Below are positions 9,758-18,918 of a stretch of DNA of 64,000 nt, piece after piece (positions within the stretch are counted from its first letter, which is position 1; each line of letters opens with the position of its first letter). Made by a program: the position numbers and the translations under genes. The notes under the pieces were generated by a model. It was not told the DNA's origin. It searched no databases and saw only the letters and a program-made list of their open reading frames with translations. This DNA comes from Vagococcus zengguangii (GTDB lineage Bacteria > Bacillota > Bacilli > Lactobacillales > Vagococcaceae), in contig NZ_CP039712.1 in assembly GCF_005145005.1 (NCBI RefSeq), positions 217,001 through 281,000 on the forward strand. The letters run 5' to 3'.

Positions 9758-10048
9758 TTACAAAGGATATAGATTAGAGAGGCCATTAGTTTTTACGGCG
9801 ATACTGATTTCTTCTGAAGTGAATGATTGCTTGTCCAATAAGAAACTATGCAAGGCTTCAAGTGACTCAGAAGATAAATAGCATTCTAAATAAGGCGGAT
9901 CACTTAATTGATTAATTACGACCAAATCTTCTTTGATAAATGGTTGTTCAAGTAACTGCTTCATCGATTGAGGAGTTTTTGTTCTAATGACTACGTGTTC
10001 TTTACCGAGACGTTCATTAACGAAGGCTAATCGTTCTTGTTTTGTCAT
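9758..10048 (-). CDS. Small soluble protein of unknown function
   Basis: This 96-residue protein is not one I recognise. It starts at ATG with AGGTGAT upstream and has no membrane segment or signal peptide. It is acidic and mixed helix/strand in appearance, with two cysteine-free halves around PPYLECYLSSES. It sits alone between two terminators, so it has its own transcript. Confidence 0.65.
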   Translation of the reverse strand: MTKQERLAFVNERLGKEHVVIRTKTPQSMKQLLEQPFIKEDLVVINQLSDPPYLECYLSSESLEALHSFLLDKQSFTSEEISIAVKTNGLSNLYPL

Positions 10049-10183
10049 GTCATCACCTACTGTTGTTTTCTTTTATCGTTTAATAAACGAAAGGTTGGTG
10101 CAAGTTTAAGGCTGTAAAAATTGTTGGATGTTAGGCGTTAAATTAAATCGCAGACGGAGATTTTATACGGATTATTGTTATAA

Positions 10184-10241
10184 AAACAAACTCCCTCGGA
10201 TAAAACACACGCCAATGTATTTTATCCGAGGGAGTTTGTTT
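10184..10241 (-). terminator. Long-stem terminator after galM
   Basis: AAACAAACTCCCTCGG and its complement CCGAGGGAGTTTGTTT flank a short loop, giving a stem of about 20 pairs directly after the galM stop. Confidence 0.85.
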
Positions 10242-10245
10242 AGAA

Positions 10246-11268
10246 TTAGTAAATAACTTTAAAGCCTGTTTGTGAACGATAGGTTTGACCTGGGCGTAAA
10301 ACAATATCCCCAAAGCCATCAAATTCGATTGCCCCAGGAGCGGCTTGTGTTTCTAAGGTAATACCTGTGAAGTTAGTAATTTTTTCACTTCCATCTTCTT
10401 TATCCGGCCCAAAGTTAGCAGAGAAAATCACCACCGCGTCTTCGTCTGTATGCATTTCAACTTTTATATCACCTGAAGGGCTAGTTAAAACGGCTTGTGG
10501 TTCCGTTGTTTTTTCTAAGAAGAAAGGATGATCTAAACCACCCACTAATACGTTTTGTTCGTAATTAGTGTCATAAATTTGTGCGAGTTTGCTAGCTTGG
10601 CGGAAGTCAAAAGGCGTTCCATCCACGGCACGTTTTTCTCCAGTTACCGTAACATCTTCGTTAATCACCGCGAACATGTCACTTGCTAATTGCAACGTAT
10701 GCTCATGAATGGTTTCTTCATGGTTCCCTGTTAAGTTGAAATAAACATGGTTTGTAGGATTAAATAGTGTCGCATTATCGGTTGTCGCTTGGTAATCAAT
10801 CACCCATTCATTATCATCTGTTAACGTATAAGTTACTTGCACCTCTAAATTTCCTGGAAAACCATTTTCTCCATCGGGACTATGATAACTAAACACTAAT
10901 TGATTTTGTGCTTCATTAACGTCTGTTTTCCAAATTTTAGTTTCAAAACTTTCCGGTCCCCCATGTAGAGTATGATTATTTTGACTTGCTTGCGTTTCGA
11001 CTTGATAGTCAGTTCCGTCAATCTCGAATTGTCCGTTAGAAATACGTCCAGCCACACGTCCAATGGTTGAACCTAAGTAAGTATCAATTGTTTGATAGCC
11101 AGTCGCATTATCAAAACCAAGCACGATATTTTTCTCGCCTTCAGCTGTAGGTACTAGCCATTTAACAATACGCGCACCTAAATCAGTTGCGCTTAATGAA
11201 ACGTTATGTTTGTTAGTTATCGTATAAAGTGTTGCTCCGTTACCAAAATCTTGCACTGAAATTGTCAT
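10246..11268 (-). CDS. galM: Aldose 1-epimerase (galactose mutarotase)
   Basis: GalM interconverts alpha and beta anomers of aldoses such as galactose and glucose. The 340-residue protein has the family motifs HTLHGGP and NPTNHVYFNL with the catalytic histidines, and GITLETQA with the catalytic glutamate. The start ATG follows GAGGTGA. It is a single-gene unit on the minus strand, away from galE (33.5 kb), so it may serve general sugar metabolism rather than a Leloir operon. Confidence 0.95.
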   Translation of the reverse strand: MTISVQDFGNGATLYTITNKHNVSLSATDLGARIVKWLVPTAEGEKNIVLGFDNATGYQTIDTYLGSTIGRVAGRISNGQFEIDGTDYQVETQASQNNHTLHGGPESFETKIWKTDVNEAQNQLVFSYHSPDGENGFPGNLEVQVTYTLTDDNEWVIDYQATTDNATLFNPTNHVYFNLTGNHEETIHEHTLQLASDMFAVINEDVTVTGEKRAVDGTPFDFRQASKLAQIYDTNYEQNVLVGGLDHPFFLEKTTEPQAVLTSPSGDIKVEMHTDEDAVVIFSANFGPDKEDGSEKITNFTGITLETQAAPGAIEFDGFGDIVLRPGQTYRSQTGFKVIY

Positions 11269-11337
11269 AAGTCACCTCGTAAATTATTAAGATAAAAGTA
11301 TTATAACACGTAATTGTAAGCGATTGCTCAAAATGTA

Positions 11338-11385
11338 ATCAAAAAAATCTCACTCGCACCATTAAATTAGCGAGTGAGACTTTTT
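11338..11385 (-). terminator. Terminator after uppP
   Basis: GTCTCACTCGC and GCGAGTGAGAT pair around a loop, and on the minus strand the stem is followed by seven Ts. Confidence 0.85.
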
Positions 11386-11387
11386 GA

Positions 11388-12221
11388 TTATAAGAAAATA
11401 ATCCAGTAACCAATTAAGATAATACCAAGGATAATTCGGTACCAGCCAAAAGGTTTGAAGTCATTGGTTTTGATAAAGCTCAATAAGAACTTAATCGCAA
11501 CAATGGATACTAGGAATGAAACAAGTGAGCCAACTAATAAGATAGTTAATTCGTCGCCTTGGAAACCTGTTCCTTCGCTAAAGAATTTTAATAGTTTTAC
11601 TAAGCTACCTCCGAACATGACTGGGATACTTAGGAAGAATGAAAATTCAGTTGCGACAAAACGTGATGTTCCAATTAATAAAGCCCCTAAAATAGTTGCG
11701 CCAGATCGAGAAGTTCCGGGCATCAAGGCTAATACTTGGAATAAACCAATTAAGAAGGCCGTTTGATACGTGAATTCTTTGAAGTTGTTAATTTTGGGTG
11801 TACGTTTTTTATTAAAGTTTTCAATAACAATGAATAGTACCCCGTATAAAATTAACATAATTGCGATTGGTAAGAACTTGTGGAAGTTTGACTCGAACCA
11901 ATCATCTAATAGAATACCTAAAACTCCAGCTGGAATGCAGCCTACAACGACTTTGAACCAAAGTGACCAAGTATCTTTTCGCTCTTCAGTACTCTTAGAA
12001 GGAGCGAAGGGGTTCAGTTTGTTGAAGAAAATAATAACTACCGCTAAGATTGCCCCTAATTGAATCACGACATTAAACATTTCAACAAATTCAGGACGTG
12101 CGTCAAAATTAATAAACTCTTGGACTAAAATTAAATGTCCAGTACTACTTACAGGCAACCATTCAGTGATGCCTTCGACAATCCCTAAAATAATTGCTTT
12201 TAAAATATTAAACCAATCCAT
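11388..12221 (-). CDS. uppP: Undecaprenyl-diphosphatase (UppP/BacA)
   Basis: This integral membrane enzyme dephosphorylates undecaprenyl diphosphate so the carrier can be reused in cell-wall synthesis; it also affects bacitracin tolerance. Both family motifs are present: [15 protein letters not shown] and [10 protein letters not shown]. Several hydrophobic helices cover the 277 residues. I start it at ATG 12221 (MDWFNILKA), where AAGGA lies seven bases upstream. An extension of 21 codons further upstream is open but is not family-like. Confidence 0.95.
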   Translation of the reverse strand: MDWFNILKAIILGIVEGITEWLPVSSTGHLILVQEFINFDARPEFVEMFNVVIQLGAILAVVIIFFNKLNPFAPSKSTEERKDTWSLWFKVVVGCIPAGVLGILLDDWFESNFHKFLPIAIMLILYGVLFIVIENFNKKRTPKINNFKEFTYQTAFLIGLFQVLALMPGTSRSGATILGALLIGTSRFVATEFSFFLSIPVMFGGSLVKLLKFFSEGTGFQGDELTILLVGSLVSFLVSIVAIKFLLSFIKTNDFKPFGWYRIILGIILIGYWIIFL

Positions 12222-12357
12222 AAAAAATTCCTTTCCATCTTCTGATTTATTAAGTATAACGTGTTTATAGTAGAAATCCAACAATTGACTACTTAAAAAA
12301 GTATTAAATTTCGGCTATATTCTAGCTAATAAGCAGTCATTGAATGGATAAGTGAAG

Positions 12358-12484
12358 TTATCCACTATTCACAATTAGTTATCAACAGTTTTTGTGGATA
12401 ACTTGTTAATAATGTGTATAAGTGTGAAAAAAAGGGCAAAATAAGCAAAAAAAATGTGGGTAACTTCGGTAAAAGTTATCCACA
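12358..12484. other. Cluster of six DnaA boxes
   Basis: Within 127 bases I count TTATCCACT (12358-12366), TTATCAACA (12379-12387), TGTGGATAA (12393-12401), TGTGTATAA (12413-12421), TGTGGGTAA (12455-12463) and TTATCCACA (12476-12484). Two match the TTATCCACA consensus exactly, one is the TTATACACA class and the others differ at one base or so. Both orientations occur. The last two form the arms of the terminator after the ABC ATPase gene. No dnaA or dnaN is in the window, so this is more likely a DnaA-binding regulatory site than the origin. Confidence 0.72.
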
Positions 12485-12489
12485 TTTTA
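12450..12489 (-). terminator. Terminator of the ABC transporter operon, built from two DnaA boxes
   Basis: AAAATGTGGATAACTT and AAGTTACCCACATTTT pair with one mismatch around a short loop, and a T run follows on the minus strand. Each arm contains a DnaA-box sequence. Confidence 0.75.
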
Positions 12490-12500
12490 TTTAGTGCTTG

Positions 12501-13241
12501 TTAATTGTTGTCTAAAACACGTTTTAAGAATTCTTGGGTACGTGCTTCTTTAGGGTTGTTGAAAATTTCTTCTGGTGTGCCTTCTTCAGCGACAATGCCT
12601 TGGTTCATGAAAATCACACGATCTGAAACGTCACGAGCAAACGTCATCTCATGTGTCACAACCACCATGGTTAAACCTTCGTCGGCTAATTCACGCATGA
12701 TTTTTAAGACTTCACCTACCATCTCTGGGTCAAGGGCTGAGGTTGGTTCGTCGAATAACAAACAATCAGGATTCATTGATAGCGCACGAGCAATCGCGAC
12801 ACGTTGTTTTTGTCCGCCTGATAATTGTTTGGGACGGGCATGAGCGAATTCACGCATGCCAACTTTTTCTAAATTAGCTAAGGCAACTTGTTCAGCTTCT
12901 TTGGGATTACGTTTTAAGACTTGGACTTGTCCAACGACACAGTTTTGTAAAACATCTAAATTATCAAACAAATTAAAGTGTTGGAACACCATCCCTAAGT
13001 GTGTACGTAGAGTTGATAAAGAGTAGTTTTCAGCTAAAATACTATCGCCTTTAAATTTGATATCACCACTAGTCGGCTCTTCTAATAAGTTAATACAACG
13101 TAGTAGCGTTGATTTTCCGGAACCAGATGAACCAATAATGGTTACTACTTCACCAGGTTGGATAGCTAAATCTACGCCTTTAAGAACTAAGTTATCCCCA
13201 TATTGTTTATGTAAATTGATAATCTCAATCATGTTTTCCAT
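12501..13241 (-). CDS. Amino-acid ABC transporter ATPase (lysine-regulated)
   Basis: This 246-residue GlnQ/HisP-type ATPase powers polar amino acid uptake. Walker A is GSSGSGKST, the signature is LSGGQKQR and Walker [13 protein letters not shown] is followed by the H-loop VVTHEM. It starts 11 bases after the SBP-permease gene, so both subunits come from one message. The operon lies behind a lysine riboswitch, which points to lysine as the substrate; the ATPase itself does not reveal this. Confidence 0.93.
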   Translation of the reverse strand: MENMIEIINLHKQYGDNLVLKGVDLAIQPGEVVTIIGSSGSGKSTLLRCINLLEEPTSGDIKFKGDSILAENYSLSTLRTHLGMVFQHFNLFDNLDVLQNCVVGQVQVLKRNPKEAEQVALANLEKVGMREFAHARPKQLSGGQKQRVAIARALSMNPDCLLFDEPTSALDPEMVGEVLKIMRELADEGLTMVVVTHEMTFARDVSDRVIFMNQGIVAEEGTPEEIFNNPKEARTQEFLKRVLDNN

Positions 13242-13252
13242 CGTGTTTCCCT

Positions 13253-14839
13253 CTATTCTTGTTCAATTTTTTGGACTTGCATTTGGTTAGCGTATGGTGC
13301 GTAATATTTCTTCGGTTGATCCATACGGCGTTCGATGTAGCGTAAAATTTGTGTGACTAAGAATGTCATGACAAAGTAAATCACACAGATGATGAAGAAT
13401 GTTTCAAAGAAACGGAAGTTCGCACCAGCTACTGTTTTGGCAGAGAAGAACAACTCTGACACGGCAATCACGTTTAATACTGAGGTATCTTTGATATTGA
13501 TGACAAATTCATTCCCTGTTGCGGGTAAAATATTACGGATAACTTGTGGAATCACGACGTGGCGCATGGTTTGGAAATGTGTCATCCCGATCGCTTGTGC
13601 TGCTTCAAATTGTCCTTTATCAACAGAGAAAATACCACCACGCACAATTTCGGTCATATAAGCCCCCGTGTTGATTGAAACGATTAAAACCGCTGCTAAT
13701 GTACGATTCATGTTGATACCAAACGCTTGTGCTAAACCGTAGTAGATAACCATTGACTGTACAATCATCGGTGTGCCACGGAAAATTTCAATATAAATAG
13801 AGAATAGGCCATTTAATAATTTGTAGAAGAAGTTTTTACCAGCTTTTTTCGGAGTTGGAATAGCACGGAAAATTCCGATTCCCATTCCGATAGCTGTTCC
13901 AATAATTGTTCCTAGGATTGAAATGAATAACGTCATCCCAGCACCACGTAAGAACATTGGCCAGTTTTCTTTCGCAATTTTCATAACCCATCCGAACCAA
14001 CTTAAGTCGTTAGAGGTATCAGGTTGTTGATCGATGGCTTTGTTCATAATGCTTTCTCGCTCAGAAACCGGAATATCTGCCAAGATTTTGTTGATATCTT
14101 CGCGTAATTCACTACCTTTTCTTAAACCAATAGCGGCAGTTGAGTCAGCTTCTGATTGTTGGAAGCCATTTTCTTTTGTGAATTCGACTGCTACAAAGTT
14201 AGGATTTACTTTTTTAGCAGTTTTTCCTTCTACACTTTCAGAAACATAGCCATCAATAATCCCTGAATCTAGTGCCACACGCATCTCGGGGAAATCACCC
14301 ATCGCTAATTCTTTTTGTACACCCTCGATTTGATCAATGGCATCATAGTGTAGTGTTCCCATTTGCGCTGTTAATTTTGCACCAGCAAAATCTTTTAGTG
14401 ACGTTGCATGCTCATAAGGAGAACCTTTTTTTACCATAATGACTAATGATGCGTCATGATAAGCTTCTGTGAAGTCAATTGCTTTTCTGCGTTCTTCAGT
14501 TGGTGACATACCAGCGATAATGGCATCGATCTTACCTGATGTAAGGGCAGGAGGTAGACCATCCCAAGACGTTTTGACTATGACTAACTCTTTACCTAAA
14601 CCTTCTGCGATTTTTTTGGCCATTTCTACATCATAGCCACCTGCGAATTCTTTTGAACCTTCAATCGGCACAGCGCCGTTTGAATCATCTTGTTGTGTCC
14701 AGTTGAAAGGTGGATAACCAGCTTCCATTCCCACTCGGAAGACGTTATCGTCATCAGCTGCTAAGCTCGTTCCACCAAATAGGGTAAGGGTTGTTGTGAA
14801 TAAAATAATTGCAGTGAACCATCTGTAAAAGTGTCTCAT
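13253..14839 (-). CDS. Amino-acid ABC transporter substrate-binding/permease fusion, probably lysine
   Basis: This 528-residue protein fuses two functions. Residues 1-28 form a signal peptide ending near SLAA. Residues about 35-270 are a family 3 solute-binding domain ([27 protein letters not shown]). From about 295 there is a HisM-type permease with several membrane helices and the EAA loop ([24 protein letters not shown]), which docks the ATPase. Such fusions are common in Lactobacillales. The upstream lysine riboswitch with a transcription terminator implies expression when lysine is scarce. Arginine or histidine remain possible substrates. Confidence 0.92.
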   Translation of the reverse strand: MRHFYRWFTAIILFTTTLTLFGGTSLAADDDNVFRVGMEAGYPPFNWTQQDDSNGAVPIEGSKEFAGGYDVEMAKKIAEGLGKELVIVKTSWDGLPPALTSGKIDAIIAGMSPTEERRKAIDFTEAYHDASLVIMVKKGSPYEHATSLKDFAGAKLTAQMGTLHYDAIDQIEGVQKELAMGDFPEMRVALDSGIIDGYVSESVEGKTAKKVNPNFVAVEFTKENGFQQSEADSTAAIGLRKGSELREDINKILADIPVSERESIMNKAIDQQPDTSNDLSWFGWVMKIAKENWPMFLRGAGMTLFISILGTIIGTAIGMGIGIFRAIPTPKKAGKNFFYKLLNGLFSIYIEIFRGTPMIVQSMVIYYGLAQAFGINMNRTLAAVLIVSINTGAYMTEIVRGGIFSVDKGQFEAAQAIGMTHFQTMRHVVIPQVIRNILPATGNEFVINIKDTSVLNVIAVSELFFSAKTVAGANFRFFETFFIICVIYFVMTFLVTQILRYIERRMDQPKKYYAPYANQMQVQKIEQE

Positions 14840-14861
14840 TTAGATTTCCTCCTAAATTTTT

Positions 14862-14899
14862 CAATAAAAAAAGACCACATGATAAATACATGAGGTCTG
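14862..14899 (-). terminator. Expression-platform terminator of the lysine riboswitch
   Basis: AGACCTCATG and CATGTGGTCT pair around a short loop and are followed by seven Ts on the minus strand, just before the SBP-permease start. This would be the off state when lysine is bound. Confidence 0.82.
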
Positions 14900-14957
14900 A
14901 ACGTTTACATTCTAATTGCCTAGCTGACAAAAATAGCGCAACTCAATCTTCACAGAC

Positions 14958-15098
14958 TGAGACAGTCCAACAGCTCTTAACTGTTGTCCCAACATATACT
15001 AGTGAGGCTAGTATACATTTCGGCGGTTTTCCCTCCTGATAGTGTCAATGTTTCCTCAAACTCGACTATCATTCTTAATTACCGCGACCTCTACCTCA
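14958..15098 (-). ncRNA. Lysine riboswitch (L box)
   Basis: Read on the minus strand, the leader shows L-box hallmarks: GAGGTAGAGGTCGCGG at the 5' end, AGGGAAAACCGCCGAA in the middle, then a stem-loop ending in TTGGGACAAC. The 5' TGAGGTAG pairs with the 3' CTGTCTCA to make P1, with two wobble pairs. A terminator follows about 60 bases later, before a transporter gene. L boxes bind lysine and in Gram-positives act mostly by termination. Confidence 0.88.
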
Positions 15099-15132
15099 TC
15101 ATGAGGCATATTTAATTGTTTTGTTAGGTACT

Positions 15133-15161
15133 ATCATAAAGCAAGAAGAGAATGAGGTCAA
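15133..15161 (-). promoter_or_regulatory. Promoter of the lysine-regulated transporter
   Basis: On the minus strand TTGACC (15161-15156) and TATGAT (15138-15133) are separated by 17 bases, upstream of the L box. Confidence 0.8.
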
Positions 15162-15236
15162 GTGAAAAAGTGAAAAATTCGACAAACTAGTTTAACGGCT
15201 ATGTTTAGAAAGGCAGTGTTGAAAGATAAAATGGAC

Positions 15237-15270
15237 AAAAAAACCATGACTTTTTCCGTCATGGTTTTTA
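15237..15270 (-). terminator. Terminator after the 98-residue membrane protein gene
   Basis: AAAACCATGAC and GTCATGGTTTTT form a strong stem with T/A tracts on both sides. Confidence 0.85.
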
Positions 15271-15289
15271 CTCGTTCTTATTAAGTTAA

Positions 15290-15586
15290 TTAAGCAGCGA
15301 CAGTTTTCTTAACGCGTCCTAAGATGGCTTGAATAACTGTTAATGCTAAGTTAGCCCAGATTAAGCTTGTGATTAATGAGCTGTATGTTGAGATTCCAAA
15401 ATCCCATTTTTTGTAAACAAATAAGATGATTGCTAATAAAATAACAACTAATACGTTGAAAAATGCAAACGCCCATAAGTTTCCATTTTCTTTTCTAGCT
15501 AAGTAGAATAGTGATAAACCGATAGTTAAAACTGTCCAAGCGATGCCGACTAAGATACATGCCCAATAAATAATTGCTGGTACCAT
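15290..15586 (-). CDS. Small membrane protein of unknown function
   Basis: This 98-residue protein has about three membrane helices (near residues 4-28, 38-60 and 68-88) and a basic C-terminus (GRVKKTVAA). The start follows AAAGGAG. I do not recognise a family. It is a single-gene unit on the minus strand with its own terminator. Confidence 0.72.
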   Translation of the reverse strand: MVPAIIYWACILVGIAWTVLTIGLSLFYLARKENGNLWAFAFFNVLVVILLAIILFVYKKWDFGISTYSSLITSLIWANLALTVIQAILGRVKKTVAA

Positions 15587-15741
15587 AATTCATTACTCCT
15601 TTATTGTTTATTCTCGTCCTATCATAACATTTTTTGTGAAAGTTGTCATGAAATAATCGCATAAGTTGTATCTTTTTCAAATAAAAGGACAGAAATCAGT
15701 AGCTTTGTTATAATGGATGAAAGAAAACGAGGTGGCTAAAA

Positions 15742-16197
15742 ATGAAGTTAGCAGAAGCATTAATTGAGAAGAAAGCCTTGGAAGATAAGCAATATGAACT
15801 GATTGAACGCTTTAGACAAAGTGTTAAAATTCAAGAAGGTGAAAATTCTTTTGAAGATTGTACGGCCTTATTAGAAGAACTGGAAAACGTTCATCAAATG
15901 GCAAATGAGTTATTGAAAAAAATCACAAAAACCAACCAATTGGTGAAGATTGGCGATAAAACGTTGGTTGAATGTTTGATTGATCGCAAAACGCTAGCTA
16001 CTGAGCGTGATAGTTTACAGAAACTTTATCATTATATGACCGAGAAAGATTATCGTATTTCTCGAGCTGAAATCAAAACAATTTTGACGATGAATCCTGT
16101 CGAATTGAATAAAAAAATCAATCACCTTGCTAAAGAATTACGTATGTTAGATGCGAAAATTCAAGAGAAAAACTGGACAGTTGATTTAATGGGATAA
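15742..16197 (+). CDS. DIP1984-family protein
   Basis: This 151-residue, highly charged, helical protein begins MKLAEALIEKKALEDK and contains VQEGE-like and LVECLIDRKTLATERD segments that resemble the DIP1984 (septicolysin-like) family. The function of that family is not established. The heptad-like pattern suggests a coiled coil. A TATAAT box at 15709-15714 and AGGTGG lie upstream. I am moderately sure of the family. Confidence 0.72.
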   Translation: MKLAEALIEKKALEDKQYELIERFRQSVKIQEGENSFEDCTALLEELENVHQMANELLKKITKTNQLVKIGDKTLVECLIDRKTLATERDSLQKLYHYMTEKDYRISRAEIKTILTMNPVELNKKINHLAKELRMLDAKIQEKNWTVDLMG

Positions 16198-16556
16198 CAT
16201 ACAAAGCGGGTGGACGCACTTTTAAAAAAGTCGGATATAGAAGTTGGAAACAAACTAATTGTTTCATATTGTAGGCTAAGTTGTAGGGGACAGCCAGTGG
16301 TAATCCCACAGTTATTTTGTATCCCTGTTTCGCGTACATGAGTATGATTTATTGTGTATTTTTTATGACGTTATATCACTTTTTTAGAAGCATGGGTGGG
16401 TTTAGTTTTAAAAGACAATTAGCAAGTACTAGTTGTCTTTTTTATTTGATAAGAGGATGTAATTGTTATTTTTTATTTGAAAGATTGACCTGTCTTAAAA
16501 AATAAGCTAATTTTAATAAATAATAAAAATTTATAATGGAAGGTTAGGAATTGAAT
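16198..16556. other. Intergenic region with one clear terminator
   Basis: No convincing gene is seen. A hairpin GAAACAA/TTGTTTC lies at about 16250-16269. A stronger terminator, AAAGACAATTAG/CTAGTTGTCTTTTTT, lies at about 16411-16442. The 62-codon open frame between them lacks a ribosome site. Confidence 0.5.
16411..16442 (+). terminator. Terminator upstream of the DMT transporter gene
   Basis: AAAGACAA and TTGTCTTT arms are followed by a T run. It is about 210 bases after the DIP1984-like gene, so it may end a separate untranslated transcript. Confidence 0.65.
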
Positions 16557-17465
16557 ATGTGGTTTATACCAGCAATTATTACCGTTCTTGCATGGGGAAC
16601 GGCTGATTTATTTTATAAAAAAGGTAATGATCCTAAAGAAAGTCATAGTGCGTTACGTACCGTTATTATGGTAGGTCTAGTGATGGGGCTGCATGCGATT
16701 TTGTACATGATGGTTTATCAAGGGGTTAAATTTGATTGGCTAAATTTAGTCAAATATTTACCAGTATCATTCATGTATATTTTGTCGATGGCGATTGGAT
16801 ACAAAGGGTTACGTTACATTGAGTTATCGGTATCATCACCGATTAGTAACTCCTCAGGGGCAGTGTCAGCGCTACTGACGTTCCTGTTCTTAGGTGGTTC
16901 AATGACCAAAATGCAGTTTTTAGCAGTCGCCTTAATTTCAATCGGTATTTTCTTATTATCTATTTTTGAGAAACAAGAAGCAGATGCAGAACTAGCTGCA
17001 GAAGGGACCGTTGTTGATAAAAAATATCGTAAGAGTGCGATGGCCATTATTTTCCCTATTTTATATTGTTTAATTGACGGTATGGGGACATTTTTAGATG
17101 GTTATTATTTAGAAACAAAACAATTCATGTCAGAAGATCAAGCGTTAATTAGTTATGAAATGACTTTCTTGTTTGTTGGATTAGCATGTTGGGCTTACTT
17201 GAAATTTGTCAAAGGTGAGTCGATTGTTTTCCCGAAAGAGAAAAATCGACTATTAGCCGCTAGTTTTGAAACATTAGGGCAGTTTTTCTATGTCGGCGCG
17301 ATTGCAAGTAATGCCATTGTTGTGGCACCGCTAATTTCTTCTTATAGCATTATTTCAGTGTTATGGTCACGATTGTTCTTAAAAGAAAAATTAAGTGTGA
17401 AACAATATTTAGTCATTGCGATGATTATGGTCGCGATTGCGATTTTAGGTTTTTACGACGGATAA
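16557..17465 (+). CDS. DMT-superfamily (EamA-like) transporter
   Basis: This is a multi-pass membrane protein of 302 residues with about ten hydrophobic helices in two repeats, as in drug/metabolite transporters. Segments such as SVSSPISNSSGAVSALLTFLFLGG and VVAPLISSYSIISVLWSRLFLKEKLS are typical EamA-repeat ends. A charged loop at about 140-165 separates the halves. The substrate cannot be deduced. ATG 16557 follows AGGAA by six bases; a TTG six bases upstream is an alternative. Confidence 0.85.
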   Translation: MWFIPAIITVLAWGTADLFYKKGNDPKESHSALRTVIMVGLVMGLHAILYMMVYQGVKFDWLNLVKYLPVSFMYILSMAIGYKGLRYIELSVSSPISNSSGAVSALLTFLFLGGSMTKMQFLAVALISIGIFLLSIFEKQEADAELAAEGTVVDKKYRKSAMAIIFPILYCLIDGMGTFLDGYYLETKQFMSEDQALISYEMTFLFVGLACWAYLKFVKGESIVFPKEKNRLLAASFETLGQFFYVGAIASNAIVVAPLISSYSIISVLWSRLFLKEKLSVKQYLVIAMIMVAIAILGFYDG

Positions 17466-17473
17466 TAGATGAG

Positions 17474-17508
17474 CAAAAAGCGCTGACGTGAAGTCAACGC
17501 TTTTTATT
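17474..17508. terminator. Bidirectional terminator
   Basis: AAAAAGCG and CGCTTTTT arms with an inner TGAC/GTCA pairing lie between converging genes. Confidence 0.82.
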
Positions 17509-17995
17509 TTAACGATTTTTGCATGTTCGTTTGTTCGCCATAATCGGTAATTATGGTGTCATAAGGTGTAAAGCCCATTTTTTCCCAAAAGTGATAGGCT
17601 GGCAAATTATCGGTAATAACACCTAGTCGCATGTGAAGATAATTGTTTTGTACTAGCTGTGTTTCAATTTGCTGATATATAAGGGAACCCCAACCTTGTT
17701 CGCGCATTTTTTGATGTAAGACAAGATAACCTAATGTGGCACTTTGGGATTCGGGATAATCAAGTAGCACATCGACAAAGCCAACAAGTTCATTGCCAGA
17801 AAAAATACCAAGGAGTTTCTTTTGGCTTAACTGAGTATTTGATGGAACATCTAACCAAAATTCAGAACGCACTTCCTCCAATGAGGGAATAGTCATTTGA
17901 TAATCGCTAAAATAATCATCAGTAGTTAAAATCAGTTCATAAAAAAGTTGTTCATCATACGCTAAAGTTAATTCACGTAGATTATAAGGGTGCAT
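17504..17995 (-). CDS. GNAT-family N-acetyltransferase
   Basis: This 163-residue protein has the GNAT acetyl-CoA fold: LGIFSGNELVGFVDVLLDYP (beta strands), LHQKMREQGWGSLIYQQIE (motif A, with QxxGxG/A-like QGWGS) and NLPAYHFWEKMGF (motif B). The substrate is unknown. The start follows AAAGGAGG. It forms a single-gene unit. Confidence 0.88.
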   Translation of the reverse strand: MHPYNLRELTLAYDEQLFYELILTTDDYFSDYQMTIPSLEEVRSEFWLDVPSNTQLSQKKLLGIFSGNELVGFVDVLLDYPESQSATLGYLVLHQKMREQGWGSLIYQQIETQLVQNNYLHMRLGVITDNLPAYHFWEKMGFTPYDTIITDYGEQTNMQKSLK

Positions 17996-18182
17996 GTTTT
18001 CCTCCTTTATTTGGTCGCACTATTCAAACGTTACAGTCGTTTTCATCATATCATAAATTTAATTGAAGGATTAATGAAAAAAGTTTTTAGATTAATACAC
18101 ATCTCGACTAGTTTTTTGTGAAATTATTTGAAATAATAGGTTTAGGAAATAAGTATTGGGACAATATTGGGAGGTAAGGGGC

Positions 18183-18902
18183 ATGACTGAAAAAATAACT
18201 ATAGCTTGTGAAAAAATTAAGGCAGCAAAGCAGCTTGTTTTCATGACAGGAGCAGGCGTGTCGGTTCCGTCGGGTATTCCTGATTATCGTTCGTTAGACG
18301 GTGTCTATGCCAGTCTTGAGGCACCAGAGTACTTGCTTAGTCATACGTGCTTGAAACGTGAACCTGAAAAGTTTTACCGATTTGTTAAAAATTTATACCA
18401 TCCAGAAGCGCTGCCAAATGTCATTCATCAAGTGATGGTGGAGTTAGAGAAAGCCCAAGAAGTTTGTGTGATTACGCAAAATATTGATAGCTTACATCAA
18501 AAAGCTGGTCAGAAAAACTTAATTGAATTTCATGGCAGCTTGTATCATGTTTATTGTCAGCAGTGTGGCAAGTTGGTGCCGGTGAGCAGCTATTTAGATG
18601 GTGACTCTCATGAAGGGTGTGGCGGACAATTACGTCCTGACGTGGTGCTTTATGAAGAAGGATTGGACGAAAACAACGTGCAACACGCAATCCGTCAAGT
18701 CATGCAAGCTGATACGATTGTTGTAGTAGGGACTAGTTTGCGTGTTTATCCATTCGCGGGTCTCTTAGATTACCGTTCGCCAGATGCCCAAGTGATTTTA
18801 GTAAATAAAGAAGCACATCATGTTGGGGCTGAAACGTTAGCGGTTATTGGAGATGCAACAGAATTATTTAAACAATTAAAAAGTGAGCTAATGAAACAGT
18901 AA
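18183..18902 (+). CDS. Sir2-family NAD-dependent deacylase (sirtuin)
   Basis: Sirtuins remove acyl groups from lysines using NAD. The 239-residue protein has GAGVSVPSGIPDYRS (residues 23-37), TQNIDSLHQKAG (98-109), catalytic His117 in EFHGSLY and VGTSLRVYPF. The zinc site has Cys125 and Cys128, but the second pair reads H143-E-G-C146 where most sirtuins have C-x-x-C, so the site would be Cys3His. The start is ATG 18183 after GGGAGG; upstream codons are open but not family-like. A chorismate mutase gene follows 16 bases later. Confidence 0.93.
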   Translation: MTEKITIACEKIKAAKQLVFMTGAGVSVPSGIPDYRSLDGVYASLEAPEYLLSHTCLKREPEKFYRFVKNLYHPEALPNVIHQVMVELEKAQEVCVITQNIDSLHQKAGQKNLIEFHGSLYHVYCQQCGKLVPVSSYLDGDSHEGCGGQLRPDVVLYEEGLDENNVQHAIRQVMQADTIVVVGTSLRVYPFAGLLDYRSPDAQVILVNKEAHHVGAETLAVIGDATELFKQLKSELMKQ

Positions 18903-18918
18903 AAAGGAGTGATAGCTA

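Noticed and set aside
11455-12063. Plus-strand open frames opposite uppP
   Set aside because: They are antisense shadows of the membrane protein gene, with no ribosome sites.
12358-12484. Chromosome origin (oriC) at the DnaA-box cluster
   Set aside because: No dnaA, dnaN, rpmH or similar gene is nearby and no clear unwinding element was identified; a regulatory cluster is the safer call.
16317-16505. 62-codon open frame before the DMT transporter gene
   Set aside because: It starts with TTG without a ribosome site and runs through a clear terminator.
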